Part shown: positions 33,401 to 41,904 of the stretch, piece by piece
How positions within the stretch are numbered: the stretch's first letter is position 1
Layout: the number at the start of each line of letters is the position of its first letter
Assembly: GCF_002234675.1 (NCBI RefSeq)
Contig: NC_019862.2
Location: 23,990,160-24,054,159, forward strand
Direction of reading: 5' to 3'
Length of the DNA stretch: 64,000 bases
DNA from: Oryzias latipes
Lineage: Eukaryota; Chordata; Actinopteri; Beloniformes; Adrianichthyidae
The notes under the pieces: generated by a model
Database searches by the model: none
The model's input: only the letters and a program-made list of their open reading frames with translations
What the model was told of the DNA's origin: nothing
Made by a program: the position numbers and the translations under genes

Positions 33401-35060
33401 CAGTATACCGAGAAGATTGATGGTCTGTACCCTATGCTAAAGGTCAACTGGAAACCACAAATAAATGAGTAGATGAGTCACTGCAGAAAAAAAAATTTTG
33501 GTAGCAGCCTGTCTTTAAGATTTTTTTTATCTTCCGAAGTGTTGACCATTTTGAGTCGGAGCTTCCCCAAATCCCCTCTCCTTGGAATTTGTTTTGGAGT
33601 CCCACTCCAGTCATCTTTTAATCTGTTGTAAACGCATTCCCATGTGGTCTTTTAAGTTGTTTTTGGCCAAAATTAAAATAGTTCAATAAAAATTTGCCTT
33701 TGAGTTGTGGGCCCCCACTCCCCATTGCCCATCTGTTTAGCCACTCTCCCGCTAGCTTAACGTCCCTCACGCCTGCCCACATAACAATACCAATGCAACA
33801 TAGATACAGTACCTAGCAATATTGGAGCTATCCAGCCATACAGTTTTGAGCCAGATCCCAGCTCGGATGAGGAAAAAGAAAGACGTACATTTCCGTCATT
33901 TTTTTTCGTCTGCTCCTAATTGACAATAATTTGAATAAAGAAATACTAGGAAATGCAATGTTGTGCTTAACTTTTTATATATACTTTATATGTATTCCAT
34001 CTTCATAAAAAGAAGTCTGGCACCAAGTTCCTTCACTACTATCAATTCACAAAGAAATGGTTCAAAGCTTTCTTACTTCTGTTACATTTAAGTGAACTGT
34101 AATTTGTGAGTTTTCATTACAGAATCTTCTCAAAGATTTACTTACTTCTCTGCCAAATTAAGCCTGTTTCCTGTTTTCTGTATCTCTGCAGCTGAGGATG
34201 AGGTTCTCACTGATGAAGACTGTGATGAGAGGTGCGTCAAACAGACTCCTGAAGGGTCTGAACCTTCACAGGTCAAAGAGGAGCAAGAAGAAGCCTTTAA
34301 CAGACACTATGGAGGCTCTGCTCTCTCTGATACTCAGAGTGCCACCAGTAGCTTTTTGGCCGCTCAGGGTTCCCTGCTGAAGTTTCCGTGCCTCATCTGC
34401 GGCAAACGCTTTAGCTTTCATAGTACGCTGCTGCGCCACATAAGGATCCACACGGGGGAAAATCCATATTCTTGTGACACGTGTGGGAAGAGCTTTAATC
34501 AAAGCGGCAGTCTGATGAATCACATGAAGACCCACACCGACCAGAAACCCTTTTCCTGCCAAACTTGCAAAAAAGGTTTTAGCCGCAGCAATGACCTGGT
34601 GTGTCACATGAGGACTCACACCGGGGAGAAGCCATTTTCCTGCAGAACCTGTGGAAAGCGCTTTACACGCAGCAGCGACCTGCTGTATCACACAAGGACG
34701 CACACAGGCGAGAAGCCTCATTTCTGCAACATTTGTGGAAAGTGTTTCAGTCTCAGCAACAGCCTCCTGCGCCACACAAGGATTCACACCGGGGACAACC
34801 CATATTCCTGTGAAACGTGCGGCAAAAGTTTCAACCAAAGGGGCAGCCTGATCATTCATAGGAGGACCCACACGGGTGAAAAGCCACACACGTGCCAGAC
34901 GTGCGGCAAAGGCTTCAGTCGCAGCAACGACCTAGCCTGTCACATGACCACTCACACGCGGGAGAAGCCATTTTCATGCAAAACGTGTGGAAAGTGTTTC
35001 GGCTTCAGAAGCAGTTTGCTGCGCCACGTTAGAGTTCACACAAAAGAAAGCGCAAGCTGA
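18449..35060 (+). CDS. C2H2 zinc-finger protein, 8 fingers, 3 exons
   Basis: Likely a DNA-binding nuclear transcription factor of the large fish poly-zinc-finger family. Exons: 18449-18467 (MPAGLT plus one base), 21598-21798, 34192-35060; all junctions are GT-AG and phases agree, giving 362 residues. Exon 2 encodes a Glu/Lys-rich region with repeated QIKEEEP-type units, a hallmark of fish zinc-finger genes. Exon 3 gives an acidic linker then eight C2H2 fingers from about residue 140, joined by TGEKP-type linkers (some altered: TGENP, TDQKP, TGDNP, TREKP). Neighbouring fingers repeat in pairs (FNQSGSL/FNQRGSL, FSRSNDL twice), showing internal duplication. There is no KRAB or SCAN domain. Intron 2 is 12.4 kb and packed with transposons. 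Further exons in the introns cannot be excluded, but phases join cleanly without them. Confidence 0.85.
18709..18733. repeat. 25-base poly(G) run
   Basis: A run of 25 G in intron 1 of the zinc-finger gene, followed 40 bases on by a 10-base C run. Long G runs are prone to slippage and assembly error; the exact length should be treated as approximate. Confidence 0.9.
19440..20145 (-). mobile_element. Tc1-like transposon, left part
   Basis: The minus strand at about 19595-19790 encodes the paired-like helix-turn-helix of a Tc1 transposase: [18 protein letters not shown] then [16 protein letters not shown]. The remaining 19800-20145 sequence continues the element outward. It stops near CACAATTTGTGCC, and the expected terminal motif (AATACTTTTTTGTCCCACTGTA) appears about 1 kb further on at 21196-21217. 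The element is decayed and interrupted. Confidence 0.7.
20556..20986. mobile_element. hAT MITE with 8-bp target duplication
   Basis: The 431-bp block starts TAGGGCTGCACGATAT and ends ATTGTGGAGGCCCA; the reverse complement of the right end (TGGGCCTCCACAATA) is an imperfect match to the left end. It is flanked by ATGTTGAG (20548-20555) and ATGTTGAA (20987-20994), an 8-bp duplication with one difference, which is the hAT signature. It has no transposase. Confidence 0.75.
21186..21218 (-). mobile_element. Tc1-like transposon, right end
   Basis: TAGAGTAAATACTTTTTTGT followed by CCCACTGTATA is the standard end of the Tc1 element whose body is at 19440-20145. The roughly 1.03 kb between them holds a separate insertion with CAGTGTTTCCCCGC at its left, itself containing the hAT MITE at 20556-20986. 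Confidence 0.6.
22135..22580 (+). pseudogene. MADF/BESS gene remnant, exons 1-2
   Basis: Exon 1 (22135-22258) reads [10 protein letters not shown] and, in a shifted frame after a [25 protein letters not shown] donor follows. Exon 2 (22328 to about 22580) reads [20 protein letters not shown], an in-frame TAG, and then [10 protein letters not shown] in another frame. Together these are the start and end of a MADF domain (Adf1/Myb-SANT-related DNA binding). A BESS-type last exon that fits in phase and style is found far away at 30716-30951. Stops and frameshifts mark it as a pseudogene. A TIR-like GCTACGTTCACACCGCCC lies upstream at 21853. Confidence 0.7.
22818..23460. mobile_element. Possible hAT-type element, left portion
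   Basis: CAGGCACCCGCAGGGATCTC followed by a CTTAAAAATGTCTTCAATTTG-type stretch resembles, in inverted orientation, 30540-30605, which ends TTGCAGGAACCCTG. The interior includes a small candidate exon MAKTTNNK before GTAAGAAG at 23083. No clear 8-bp duplication is found, so the two ends may not belong to one insertion event. Confidence 0.35.
23870..23877 (+). promoter_or_regulatory. TATA box of the MADF gene
   Basis: TATATAAA sits 28 bases before the ATG at 23905. Transcription normally starts 25-30 bases after a TATA box, so the 5' UTR would be only a few bases or the first ATG may be bypassed. It is the clearest core-promoter motif in the window. Confidence 0.5.
23905..25520 (+). CDS. MADF/BESS-like DNA-binding protein, 4 exons, intact
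   Basis: Predicted nuclear DNA-binding protein, probably transposon-derived. Exons: 23905-24399, 24529-24747, 24862-25194, 25317-25520, all GT-AG and all phase 0, 416 residues with no internal stop. A basic then acidic N-terminus (1-57) leads into a MADF domain at about 58-152 ([37 protein letters not shown]). A BESS-like segment at about 252-283 ([20 protein letters not shown]) and Q/P/H repeats built on [12 protein letters not shown] follow. AATAAA at 25699 would end the transcript. The broken Harbinger transposase lies convergently downstream; accessory MADF genes are known in some PIF/Harbinger elements, so this is probably that element's second gene. Its intact frame contrasts with the decayed transposase. 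Function unknown. Confidence 0.75.
26051..26750 (+). CDS. Myb/SANT-like DNA-binding protein, 2 exons, intact
   Basis: Encodes a 202-residue Myb/SANT-like (MSANTD type) protein from exons 26051-26492 and 26584-26750, joined GT-AG in matching phase. Residues about 10-100 form the trihelix domain, with [16 protein letters not shown] at its start, [20 protein letters not shown] in helix 3 and [12 protein letters not shown] at its end. An acidic Glu-rich stretch follows ([12 protein letters not shown]). In Harbinger transposons such proteins bind the element ends and carry the transposase into the nucleus; here it is the only gene in its element. The frame is open throughout. An AATAAA occurs at 26764, close after the stop. 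Confidence 0.75.
26828..27034 (-). mobile_element. Retroposed LINE tail with 15-bp TSD
   Basis: The 207-bp insert starts on the plus strand with a T-rich run (ATTTTTTTTAAAACTTTATT), meaning a poly(A)-ended element on the minus strand. It is flanked by a perfect 15-bp direct repeat ATCCATTGTTAACGT (26813-26827 and 27035-27049). A poly(A) tail plus long duplication is the signature of target-primed reverse transcription. It is severely 5'-truncated; the parent family is not determined. It sits inside the Myb-carrying transposon and so is younger. Confidence 0.8.
28570..28680 (-). mobile_element. Truncated tRNA-derived SINE
   Basis: On the minus strand this matches the 5' half of the SINE at 8872: GCAGGAATCCAGGGTTTGAT with the B box, then GGTACTGGGGCAATTACCAT. 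Both ends are cut short. It lies within the hAT element. Confidence 0.7.
29014..29094. mobile_element. Palindromic Tc1-type miniature element
   Basis: An almost perfect 81-bp palindrome: arms ACAGTACAGACCAAAAGTTT and, after a 16-base centre, the reverse complement AAACTTTTGGTCTGTACTGT, matching over about 31 bases. TA dinucleotides at the ends suggest a Tc1/mariner-mobilised foldback. It is nested inside the hAT element and would form a strong hairpin. Confidence 0.65.
30540..30605. mobile_element. Possible hAT-type element, right end
   Basis: GTCTTAAAAAGTCTTGAATT and TTGCAGGAACCCTG mirror the block at 22818-22870 in inverted orientation. If both are ends of one element, it spans about 7.8 kb and contains the MADF gene, the Myb element and the Harbinger transposase as later insertions. 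No matching target duplication was found. Confidence 0.35.
30716..30951 (+). pseudogene. BESS-motif last exon of the split MADF gene
   Basis: After an acceptor (TTTTTATATAG) an open frame reads [20 protein letters not shown], a Pro-rich stretch, then [20 protein letters not shown] and [18 protein letters not shown] before TAA. ELFMxSLIPxID...LKLKIHxLVFEAV is a BESS-type C-terminus. It enters in a phase needing one base from the preceding exon. The matching MADF exons are 8 kb upstream at 22135-22580, with other transposons in between. This exon alone has no stop, but the gene upstream is broken. Confidence 0.65.
31120..32640 (-). mobile_element. L2-clade LINE 3' half, minus strand
   Basis: The minus strand encodes a degenerate RT and C-terminus: [20 protein letters not shown] (32397-32606), a degenerate FADD region and [14 protein letters not shown] (31940-32161), then [13 protein letters not shown] and GPRLWNSQP-type blocks. 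The end at about 31125-31160 contains AAAAAGCGCTTTTCGTGCAT, the reverse of an L2 3' UTR. Multiple frameshifts make it inactive. It lies in intron 2 of the zinc-finger gene. Confidence 0.7.
33128..33337 (+). mobile_element. piggyBac-like MITE, copy 2 of 5
   Basis: A 210-bp copy with ends TAACCCTTGCGCTATC and GATAGCACAAGGGTA, same orientation as the copy at 17481 and about 95% alike. It lies in intron 2 of the zinc-finger gene. Confidence 0.85.
33590..33965. repeat. Dispersed MITE-like repeat
   Basis: Starts GGAGTCCCACTCCAGTCATC and matches the copy at 13129 over GAGCTATCCAGCCATACAGT and neighbouring sequence, and the copy at 39388 around GAGGAAAAAGAAAGACGTAC. Non-coding, within intron 2 of the zinc-finger gene, ending shortly before its last exon. 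Confidence 0.55.
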
Positions 35061-35254
35061 CTCCCAGGAAGTCTTTATTTCAGTTTCGCCCACACTCTGC
35101 ATCCTAGGAGATATAATGTGTCACATGACGCTGCTAGAATGAATGGTTCTGCTACTTTTGGATTTTCAGCCCAAGTTTTCTTCCATAAACAAACTACTTT
35201 CCATGTTTGATTAAATAATGATCAAGAATCTCTTGTGTCAGTTATTCAGATGTA

Positions 35255-35830
35255 CAGTGTGTTCCAAATTATTATGCAAAAGTATTTGAAGTGTCAAAAA
35301 GATCCAATTCTTTGCTTTTCAACTAAACCCATCTTTGGACCACTTAAATCAATCTCAGACACCTGTGATAATTAGTTTGCCAGGTGAATTCAATTAAAGG
35401 AAGGAGTACGAAAGAAGGATGTTCCACATCATAAAGCAGAGCAACATTTTCAAGAAGAAAGAAAAAGGATGAGACTAAAAAAAAAAAAAAAAAAAAGAAC
35501 CTTTTAAGTGAGGCATCAATTTCAACATTCTGTCGGTATGAAAAGCAGATTTAGCCGTAAGTCATTCCAACTTCATCATTCAAACAGTCATGAACATACT
35601 GGGGGCAGCATCCCCTCCCATAGTGCCCCTTCAGGTTGGTAGTAGGCGGTCAGATGTTGCAGATGAACTTGGTGTCTCAAAGTGTCATCAGCAGGCTAAC
35701 ATCAAGTCACAGAACTACAAGTAGCTTGTGACAGACACAGGATTGGAGCCCCGCCAGTGACAGACCACAACCATGACCGGGACCGAAGGACCTCTGCACT
35801 CAGACATGGTTGGGTAAATGCCACACAACT
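35255..35830. mobile_element. Tc1-like transposon fragment
   Basis: CAGTGTGTTCCAAATTATTA followed by TGCAAAAGTA is a typical Tc1-type end in fish. Downstream sequence to about 35830 includes an 18-base A run and short degenerate similarity to transposase (KDRRTSALRHGWVNATQLQA-like translation near 35780). No intact frame remains. It is cut off on the right by a MITE at 35842. Confidence 0.5.
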
Positions 35831-35841
35831 GCAAGCCTGTG

Positions 35842-36052
35842 TAACCCGTGTGCTATCCTAGGCACTTTAACATTGGGAGTTGGGTCATCTAGACCCACTA
35901 GGCAGTCCTCTGAACCTTTTTTCTTCAATGATTTGTGATCTTCACTGGTGTCCATGGATTACATGAAATCTTTCCACCTTTATCCACCTTTGTCATGGTA
36001 GGGAGAAAACGTCAATGTAAGGGTGGGGTCATCTAAGATAGCACAAGGGTTA
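35842..36052 (-). mobile_element. piggyBac-like MITE, copy 3 of 5
   Basis: A 211-bp copy in the opposite orientation to copies 1, 2 and 4: left end TAACCCGTGTGCTATC, right end GATAGCACAAGGGTTA. Confidence 0.85.
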
Positions 36053-36156
36053 ATAAGACTAGCACCATATTAATTATTGTTTACATGTTTGTTCGTTCAC
36101 ATATTTAATGTACTCTTAATTATCTTGCAAGGAATGTGGAGAGCTTCCCCTGCATT

Positions 36157-36443
36157 GGGCGGCCGTGGTGCAGCGGTAGGGCGGTCGACCCATGATCGTA
36201 AGATTGCAGGCTCGATTCCCGCCTTGCACGCCCATGTGTCGAAGTGTCCTTGGGCAAGACACTGAACCCCACCTTGCCTCTGGTGGGAGGTTGGCGCCAG
36301 TGTTCGGCAGCGGAGCCGCCATCAGTGTGTGAATGTGTGTGTGCATGGGTGAATGGGACTGTGACTGTAAAGCGCTTTGGGCCTTTGAAAGAGGGTAGAA
36401 AGCGCCATATAAGTATACGCCATTTACCATTACCATTTACCAC
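36157..36443 (+). mobile_element. tRNA-derived SINE with L2-like tail
   Basis: An A-box region (GTGGTGCAGCGGTAGGGCGG) and B box (GGCTCGATTCCC) head the element, followed by GTCCTTGGGCAAGACACTGA and a 3' part GTAAAGCGCTTTGGGCCTTT ending in (CATTTAC) repeats. The 3' part looks like an L2-type LINE tail, implying mobilisation by that LINE. A decayed relative lies at 37405-37635. Confidence 0.75.
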
Positions 36444-36686
36444 TGTTCAGTACGCAAGTTTTTATCTCTGAGTCACGCTGGTTGATTCTGGGTCAGGGAA
36501 TCGGATTATTCAAAATGAACGAATATTGACCATGAATTGTATGGTCAACTAGAAATTGTGATATGAATCGAATCATTGTTAAAACAAATCATTACTCCCC
36601 TATCACTAACTGATGTTCCTTTACATTGTCAAATGAGGGCAGTGTTTCCCTTTCTGACCAAATATGGAGTAAGAAGATCCAGCTCA

Positions 36687-36895
36687 GGCTGCACTGTGGA
36701 ACAGTGGTTAGCACTCTTGCCTCATGGCAAGAAGGCTCTGGCTTGAATCCCAGCTGGATCCTTTATGTGTGTAGTTAGCATATTCCCCTCATGCATGTAT
36801 GGGTTTTCTCCGTGCAGTCCAGCTTCCTCCCACAGTCCAAAAACATGCTTCATAGGTTATTTGATTACTCTAAATGTTAACCCTAGGTTCTAGGA
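36687..36895 (+). mobile_element. tRNA-derived SINE, second family
   Basis: GGCTGCACTGTGGAACAGTG and GTTAGCACTCTTGCCTCATG precede a B-box-like TTGAATCCCAG, then CTTCCTCCCACAGTCCAAAA. A minus-strand relative is at 59425-59605. The tail is lost after TAACCCTAG. Confidence 0.65.
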
Positions 36896-36975
36896 TGTTT
36901 CTGAGGTAAAAACATGCAATGACTGGACCACCTACAATAACCAAATTGATATTGCACTGACTGGTGATGCCTGCT

Positions 36976-37186
36976 TAACCCTTGCGCTATCTTAGATGAC
37001 CCCACCCTTACATTGACGTGTTCTCCCAACCATGACAAAGGTGGATAAAGGTTGAAAGATTTCATGTAATCCATGGACACCAGTGAAGATCACAAATCAT
37101 TAAAGAAAAAAGATTTAGCGCACTGTATAGTGGGTCTACATGACCCAACTCCCAATGTTAAAGTGCCTAGGATAGCACAAGGGTTA
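36976..37186 (+). mobile_element. piggyBac-like MITE, copy 4 of 5
   Basis: A 211-bp copy with ends TAACCCTTGCGCTATC and GATAGCACAAGGGTTA, flanked on the left by TTAA and on the right by TTAC. Confidence 0.85.
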
Positions 37187-37404
37187 CAGGTGCAATTGCA
37201 TAAGGCTCCATAAACTTTAGCAGCAAAAAAACAGCCTATGGTGGCCTCCACAGCAGAATAAACAGCTGTCATTCACTCTACAGTAAATGTTGCAATAGAA
37301 ACATTTTATTTCATTAGTAAAGGTCAGGTTTGAGAGTAAAACTGTTTTTCGCTTTCATGGATTTTTGAAAAGCATGCCGGGATCAAGTGACGTAAATAGT
37401 ATAT

Positions 37405-37635
37405 GAGGGTAATTTACATAGCGGTTTGCTACCTTCTAAGAAGCCCTTTACAGTCAGAGACCCATTCACAAACTGATAGCAGCTCTGCTGCTGAACTCTG
37501 GCGCCAACATATAACCTCCGGGGAGCAATGTGGGTTTCAGTGGTGACAAGGACACTTCAACACATCGCCAAGCAGAGCGGAAACTGAACCAGCGACCTTC
37601 CACTCATATGTCGACCACTCTACCACTCCACATTT
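37405..37635 (-). mobile_element. Decayed tRNA-derived SINE
   Basis: Reverse-complemented, this has GGTAGAGTGGTCGACATATG as a tRNA-like 5' part, a B-box-like GGTTCAGTTTCC and GTTGAAGTGTCCTTGTCACC, then GGCGCCAGAGTTCAGCAGCA. It is the same family as 36157-36443 but older. Confidence 0.55.
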
Positions 37636-38944
37636 TGTTTCCACAAAATGCATTAAGCTCAAAATCAAGATTTAACCTAATTATTGAGCAGTAGTTTAAT
37701 TTAGTCTATACTTCAGAAACATTGTTTTTGATCACAGTTCTGCCACTTTTAGTTGATAGAAATATACTAATGTAGTAGTTTATTTTTATTTTGTTATTTT
37801 TTTCCTAGGAAGCATGAAGCAGAATGTACTTTGCTTTATTATACAAAGGTCATAGAAAAAGATACCATAATAATGTAAGCAAGCAGAACAGTACATCTTA
37901 GAAGATTAAAAAAAAAAAAGTCTATAAAAAATTATTTTATTGTTGAAAGAATACATTTCTGTAGAACAGACAATAAATGCATATCACAATAAGGTGGTTG
38001 GTTTTTTCCAAAGATGTCCCAAATTCCTGATGGAAATATATTATGTTGTAAAAGAACTAGAATGGAAACTGCAATGTAAGCCTAGACACCCAAGTGCCTC
38101 ACAGAGATTCAAGTTTATTGTCTTTGACATGGTTTTTAGAAGATCTTGACTAAGCAGCACCTACATCTAAAAAAGGAAAAGAAAACTACAAAAGTTAAAT
38201 CCCCCATCTTTGGTTCTATGAAACAAAAATGTGTAGGTGCTGCTAATTATCAATACTGTGGGTGTTTAAAGGAAAAGAAGTGCCTGGATGATCTAAAAAT
38301 TAAACAATAATGCCTTTTAAGTTCTCTATGTAGCAAACAGCAGTACATGGGCATTAGCGTCCTGCCATTAGCCTATGCTCTCTAAATCTAACCCTACACA
38401 GTACACAGGCAGACGCTGATGCACAGATACCAACACACATGCTGCATGAATTCACTTTGACAAATAAACCGAGAAGGGAGAAAGATGCAGAAAGCAGATG
38501 CTTGGAAATTCCTGAACAGAAATTCTGAACATGTTTGAGCTCCAAGGATGAGTTGAACAGATCTTCTAATGCCGTATCAGAAGGAGCAAAGATCTGCTGT
38601 GAATTTATCTGTCACAAAGTCTGCTCTTTGAACGTGCTCTCAACACGTAAAGAAAAATCTATAAATTAACAATGAACATAAAAGTGAAAAAAAAAACCCA
38701 GGGGAATATAAATTTAATGAAAAACTTCGCAAACAGCCTTTCCATTTTTACCATTTTCCGGTAAAAACGCTTCTTTGAATGTGCATGTGGGGCCGTTTCT
38801 CCCCTCGCATCCCTTTCTTTAGCTTTCTAAATTTCAAGTACACAAACATGTTTTAAGTCCCTGTTCATGGCAAAACTGAGATTTGTGTACCAAAACTTTC
38901 CTAACGTTAAATTCAAACACAGTAAAGTGGGTCGCGGGGGGGGG

Positions 38945-40872
38945 TCACATTTCGTCCTCTTCGTCTTCATCCTGAGAAGAGCCCGCCTGCTGGGCAACGC
39001 TTGCAGATGCTGCTGCCATCTGTGCCTGCTGGGCAGCCTGCTGCATCTGCAGCCACTCCTGCTGTTCAAGCTCCGCCTGCTGCTGCCGCGCCTGCAGAAG
39101 ACGCACATTCTATCATGAGTGCTTGACACAATGTGGCACTTCAGGTTTACCCATTCAAGCTCATGGCAACCTGCAGTGAGTCCGGCCGGTTACTGCAGAA
39201 ATAATAGTTTTTGGTAATTTTTTAAATATATACCGTACATGTAACTTCTCAAAAAGGTTTATCTTGTGTTGTTGGATATTTATTAAATGAATATCAAATA
39301 CAACGCAGCAAATCAAACAAAGCAATACATAGGAACAAAATGTTTTTTTTAAAGGAATGTGAACAAAATACATCTCTCTGACCTTAAAGACCCACTCAAA
39401 TAAAAATCATGCTTTTGGTGTTTTTAACATGTTCTTGTAGCATTTTTCTAGCTTACAGCCCCTCAAACCCCCAACCTAACTTTACCAGTGCGACAAAAAT
39501 GATAAGCAATATTGGATTTCCAGCTGTATAGCTGAGTCGGAAGCCTGTTAAGACGAGGAAAAAGACGTACATGGATGCATTTGTCTGCAAGAGGATGTAT
39601 CAGAATGGAGCAGAGAGGGAAGCTTGTGGCCCGCCGATTGTAGCTTTTTCCACACAGCATTTTGTCGTTTGCTCCTGACTCAGAACTATTTGAATGAAGA
39701 AATGCTCAGAAATGTAATATGAAGCTTGTTTTTCTTATGATACGTCTTCCATCATCAGAAAAATGCCACAAGAAGATTTTAGAAAACACCAAAAACATGA
39801 TATTTTATTTGAGTGGGTCTTTAAAGTAAAAAACCTTTAGCAAAAACACACCATGGCCTGTCAGTTAAAGCTGAAAGGGCCACATTAACTTACTTTGAAT
39901 GAGCAGAGAGTGCTTTGTTTCAGGACAATCAGCATAACTCAAAGAGGAAGTTACATTCAGGTTGATTTAAATGTGTATGCCTATATGATATTTGAAATTG
40001 TTTTGTGTGTACATGTCTTCATTTCTACAATACTTGACAGGAAAAGATTTTTTTTCATCTTAAATACTTCCTCTATGAGCTTAGTTAAGTATTTTCTATT
40101 AAAACACCTAAATTTGTTTGCATCCAATCTTAAAGGGGATTGATATCCTTAAATGGAATGACCAGTTTAGAAACTTTTGAAAATGTTAACAAAACCAAGC
40201 CCTTCTGTACCTCAAATGAAAAGTACAAGTTGTGTGCCCGTGTTCATCATGATCTGTAGGTTAATATTATTGTGGGTGTTCAAGCCACATTTGAAGGTGC
40301 AGTTTTCTGAGATCAGACCTTGGCAAATAACTCCTGCTGCTGCCTCAAGAGTTCCTCCTCCGGAATGCCCAGGTTTTCCAGTCGAGAGCTGGCCTTCCTC
40401 CTCTTAAGAGCAACCGTTTTGCACTCCTGCAGCACGTCTTTCACCTCTGTGATGTACGAGCCGAAACCAAGGCTCTCGAGGGCTGTGGTGCAGAAACACG
40501 AGGTTGAAACTACACTTTCTATGATGTGAAGCTTGCAGGAGGATCCGTGCTCCTTTGCATCCCCCCCCCCCCCACACACACACACACACCCACCCACATA
40601 AAGGACGAGCGATATTTAAAGAGGTGGTAAATACATGTAAATGAGAACCAACCGTTAATGACATGCTCTGGAGATATGGTCTTCTTGTCGGATTTGTTAC
40701 AGATCTCATTCGCCTCGGAGGAAATAAGATGGATGAACTCTGTGCAGCAATTGACCACAAGCTCCCTGGCATCGTTGGCCACCCGTACGTTAGGCAAAGT
40801 TTCTTTGATCATTTTGTTGATAGCTGCTCTCGGTATGGTGAGGTCGTCGTCATTTCCAGACGAGGAAGCCAT
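38945..40872 (-). CDS. dr1: Down-regulator of transcription 1 (NC2-beta), complete
   Basis: Encodes the beta subunit of negative cofactor 2, a nuclear histone-fold protein that pairs with DRAP1 (NC2-alpha), binds TBP on promoters and blocks TFIIA/TFIIB entry; it is also an ATAC-complex subunit. Exons on the minus strand: 40872-40653, 40482-40319, 39091-38945, GT-AG with matching phases, 176 residues, the same length as the human protein. The histone fold spans about residues 12-85 (LTIPRAAINKMIKETLPNV, EFIHLISSEANEIC). The conserved ALKRRKASSRLENLGIPEEE segment and the Q/A-rich and acidic C-terminus (SSQDEDEEDEM) follow. The start is fixed by MASSSGNDDD. Intron 2 contains a TTAA-flanked MITE at 39388-39820. 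rdh8 lies upstream in the same orientation. Confidence 0.97.
39388..39820. mobile_element. TTAA-flanked MITE in dr1 intron 2
   Basis: A 433-bp block with inverted ends AGACCCACTCAAATAAAA and TTTTATTTGAGTGGGTCT, flanked by TTAA on both sides (39384-39387 and 39821-39824). It shares interior sequence with repeats at 13129 and 33590. No coding capacity. The TTAA flanks suggest piggyBac-type mobilisation, but TTAA could also be part of the inverted ends. Confidence 0.65.
40561..40600. repeat. Poly(C)-(CA)n simple repeat in dr1 intron 1
   Basis: A 13-base C run followed by about ten CA units and CCCACCCAC lies in intron 1 of dr1. Length likely varies between individuals. Confidence 0.8.
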
Positions 40873-40976
40873 AGTGATGAAAAAAGGGGGGAAAGGAACA
40901 GAATAGTGGAACTCCGCTTCTTCGAGAAGATTTATCACGCGTTCACTGTCTTCTCTATGTCCATGTTACAGTAGAC

Positions 40977-41904
40977 AGATAACGGTTCAAGAAAATATCG
41001 ATGGAAATGTTGCCAAGCGAGCTAGTCTAAGTTAGCCCACTGGCTAGCTTACCAACCAAATGTCAAACAATGAGCAGGTTCTGTTGCTTGAGCGGCGCTC
41101 CTATATCGTATTTAATCGGCGAATAAATGTCCAAGATTGCTCTGAAGCTTACAGTAAAAAAAGGGAGGGGGAAGAAAAATTATATCCTTATATCCGTCGT
41201 CCGTGGCGAAACTGAGACGCAGCACACAAGTCCAATGAAAGCGGAGAGCATGGCTAAGCTAAGCTAACAATTAAGCGCAGATGAAGCGGAGCTGTTTGCT
41301 TTACGAAGCGCAAGAATTATAGTCAGTTCTACTCGTAAATAATTGGAGTATTTATATGTAAGTCCTGAACTTGACCAAAATTTGATTGCAGATGTTTTGT
41401 TTAGGTTTATAATTTGGAGTTGTGTACTGTACAAACATTAGCTGAAATGTGTCCGGTTACGACGTCAGACAAAGGGCGTTTTTGATTGGCTCCGAGTGTG
41501 CGCTATAACAATTTCCGGTGCCCACCAGGATGGAGTCGGGTGGTACAACAAATGATTGGAAATTGTTCCGCAGGGAGCTACAGATGTAATTATCTTTTTT
41601 TTCTTTCGTTACAAAACCAAACTATTATCTCTGATTTTTCTAAGATTGCCTACTTTTGGAAATATATTTATTTTAAATGAAGAAAAAAAAAGTATGTATC
41701 TACAAATGCATTGTTTTTAGCAGTTGTAACATTAATATTAAGAATAATTTGATTCATATAATTTGTGGTTGCTGATATGATTCATAGTTAATTTTAGATC
41801 ATAGTGAACCAGTAAATTTATTACGATTCACTGACCTTATTTTGATCCAGAACATCTTCAGCCAAATATTCAACCAATGTGGCTCAGAGATAAATACCTG
41901 GGTA
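40977..41904. other. dr1 upstream region, no gene seen
   Basis: This stretch lies 5' of dr1 and should hold its promoter. It includes a moderately GC-rich part at about 41180-41290 and ACGACGTCAGAC at 41459-41470, which contains a CRE-like core (ACGTCA). No TATA box and no divergent exon could be supported. Confidence 0.35.

Noticed and set aside
34266-34889. A 207-residue open frame on the minus strand
   Set aside because: It is exactly antisense to the zinc-finger exon; repeat structure of the fingers keeps the opposite strand open.
36976-37186. Regular spaced repeats suggestive of an array
   Set aside because: The repeated units at 17481-56703 are dispersed MITE copies with inverted ends; this is a eukaryotic genome and nothing resembles a CRISPR array.
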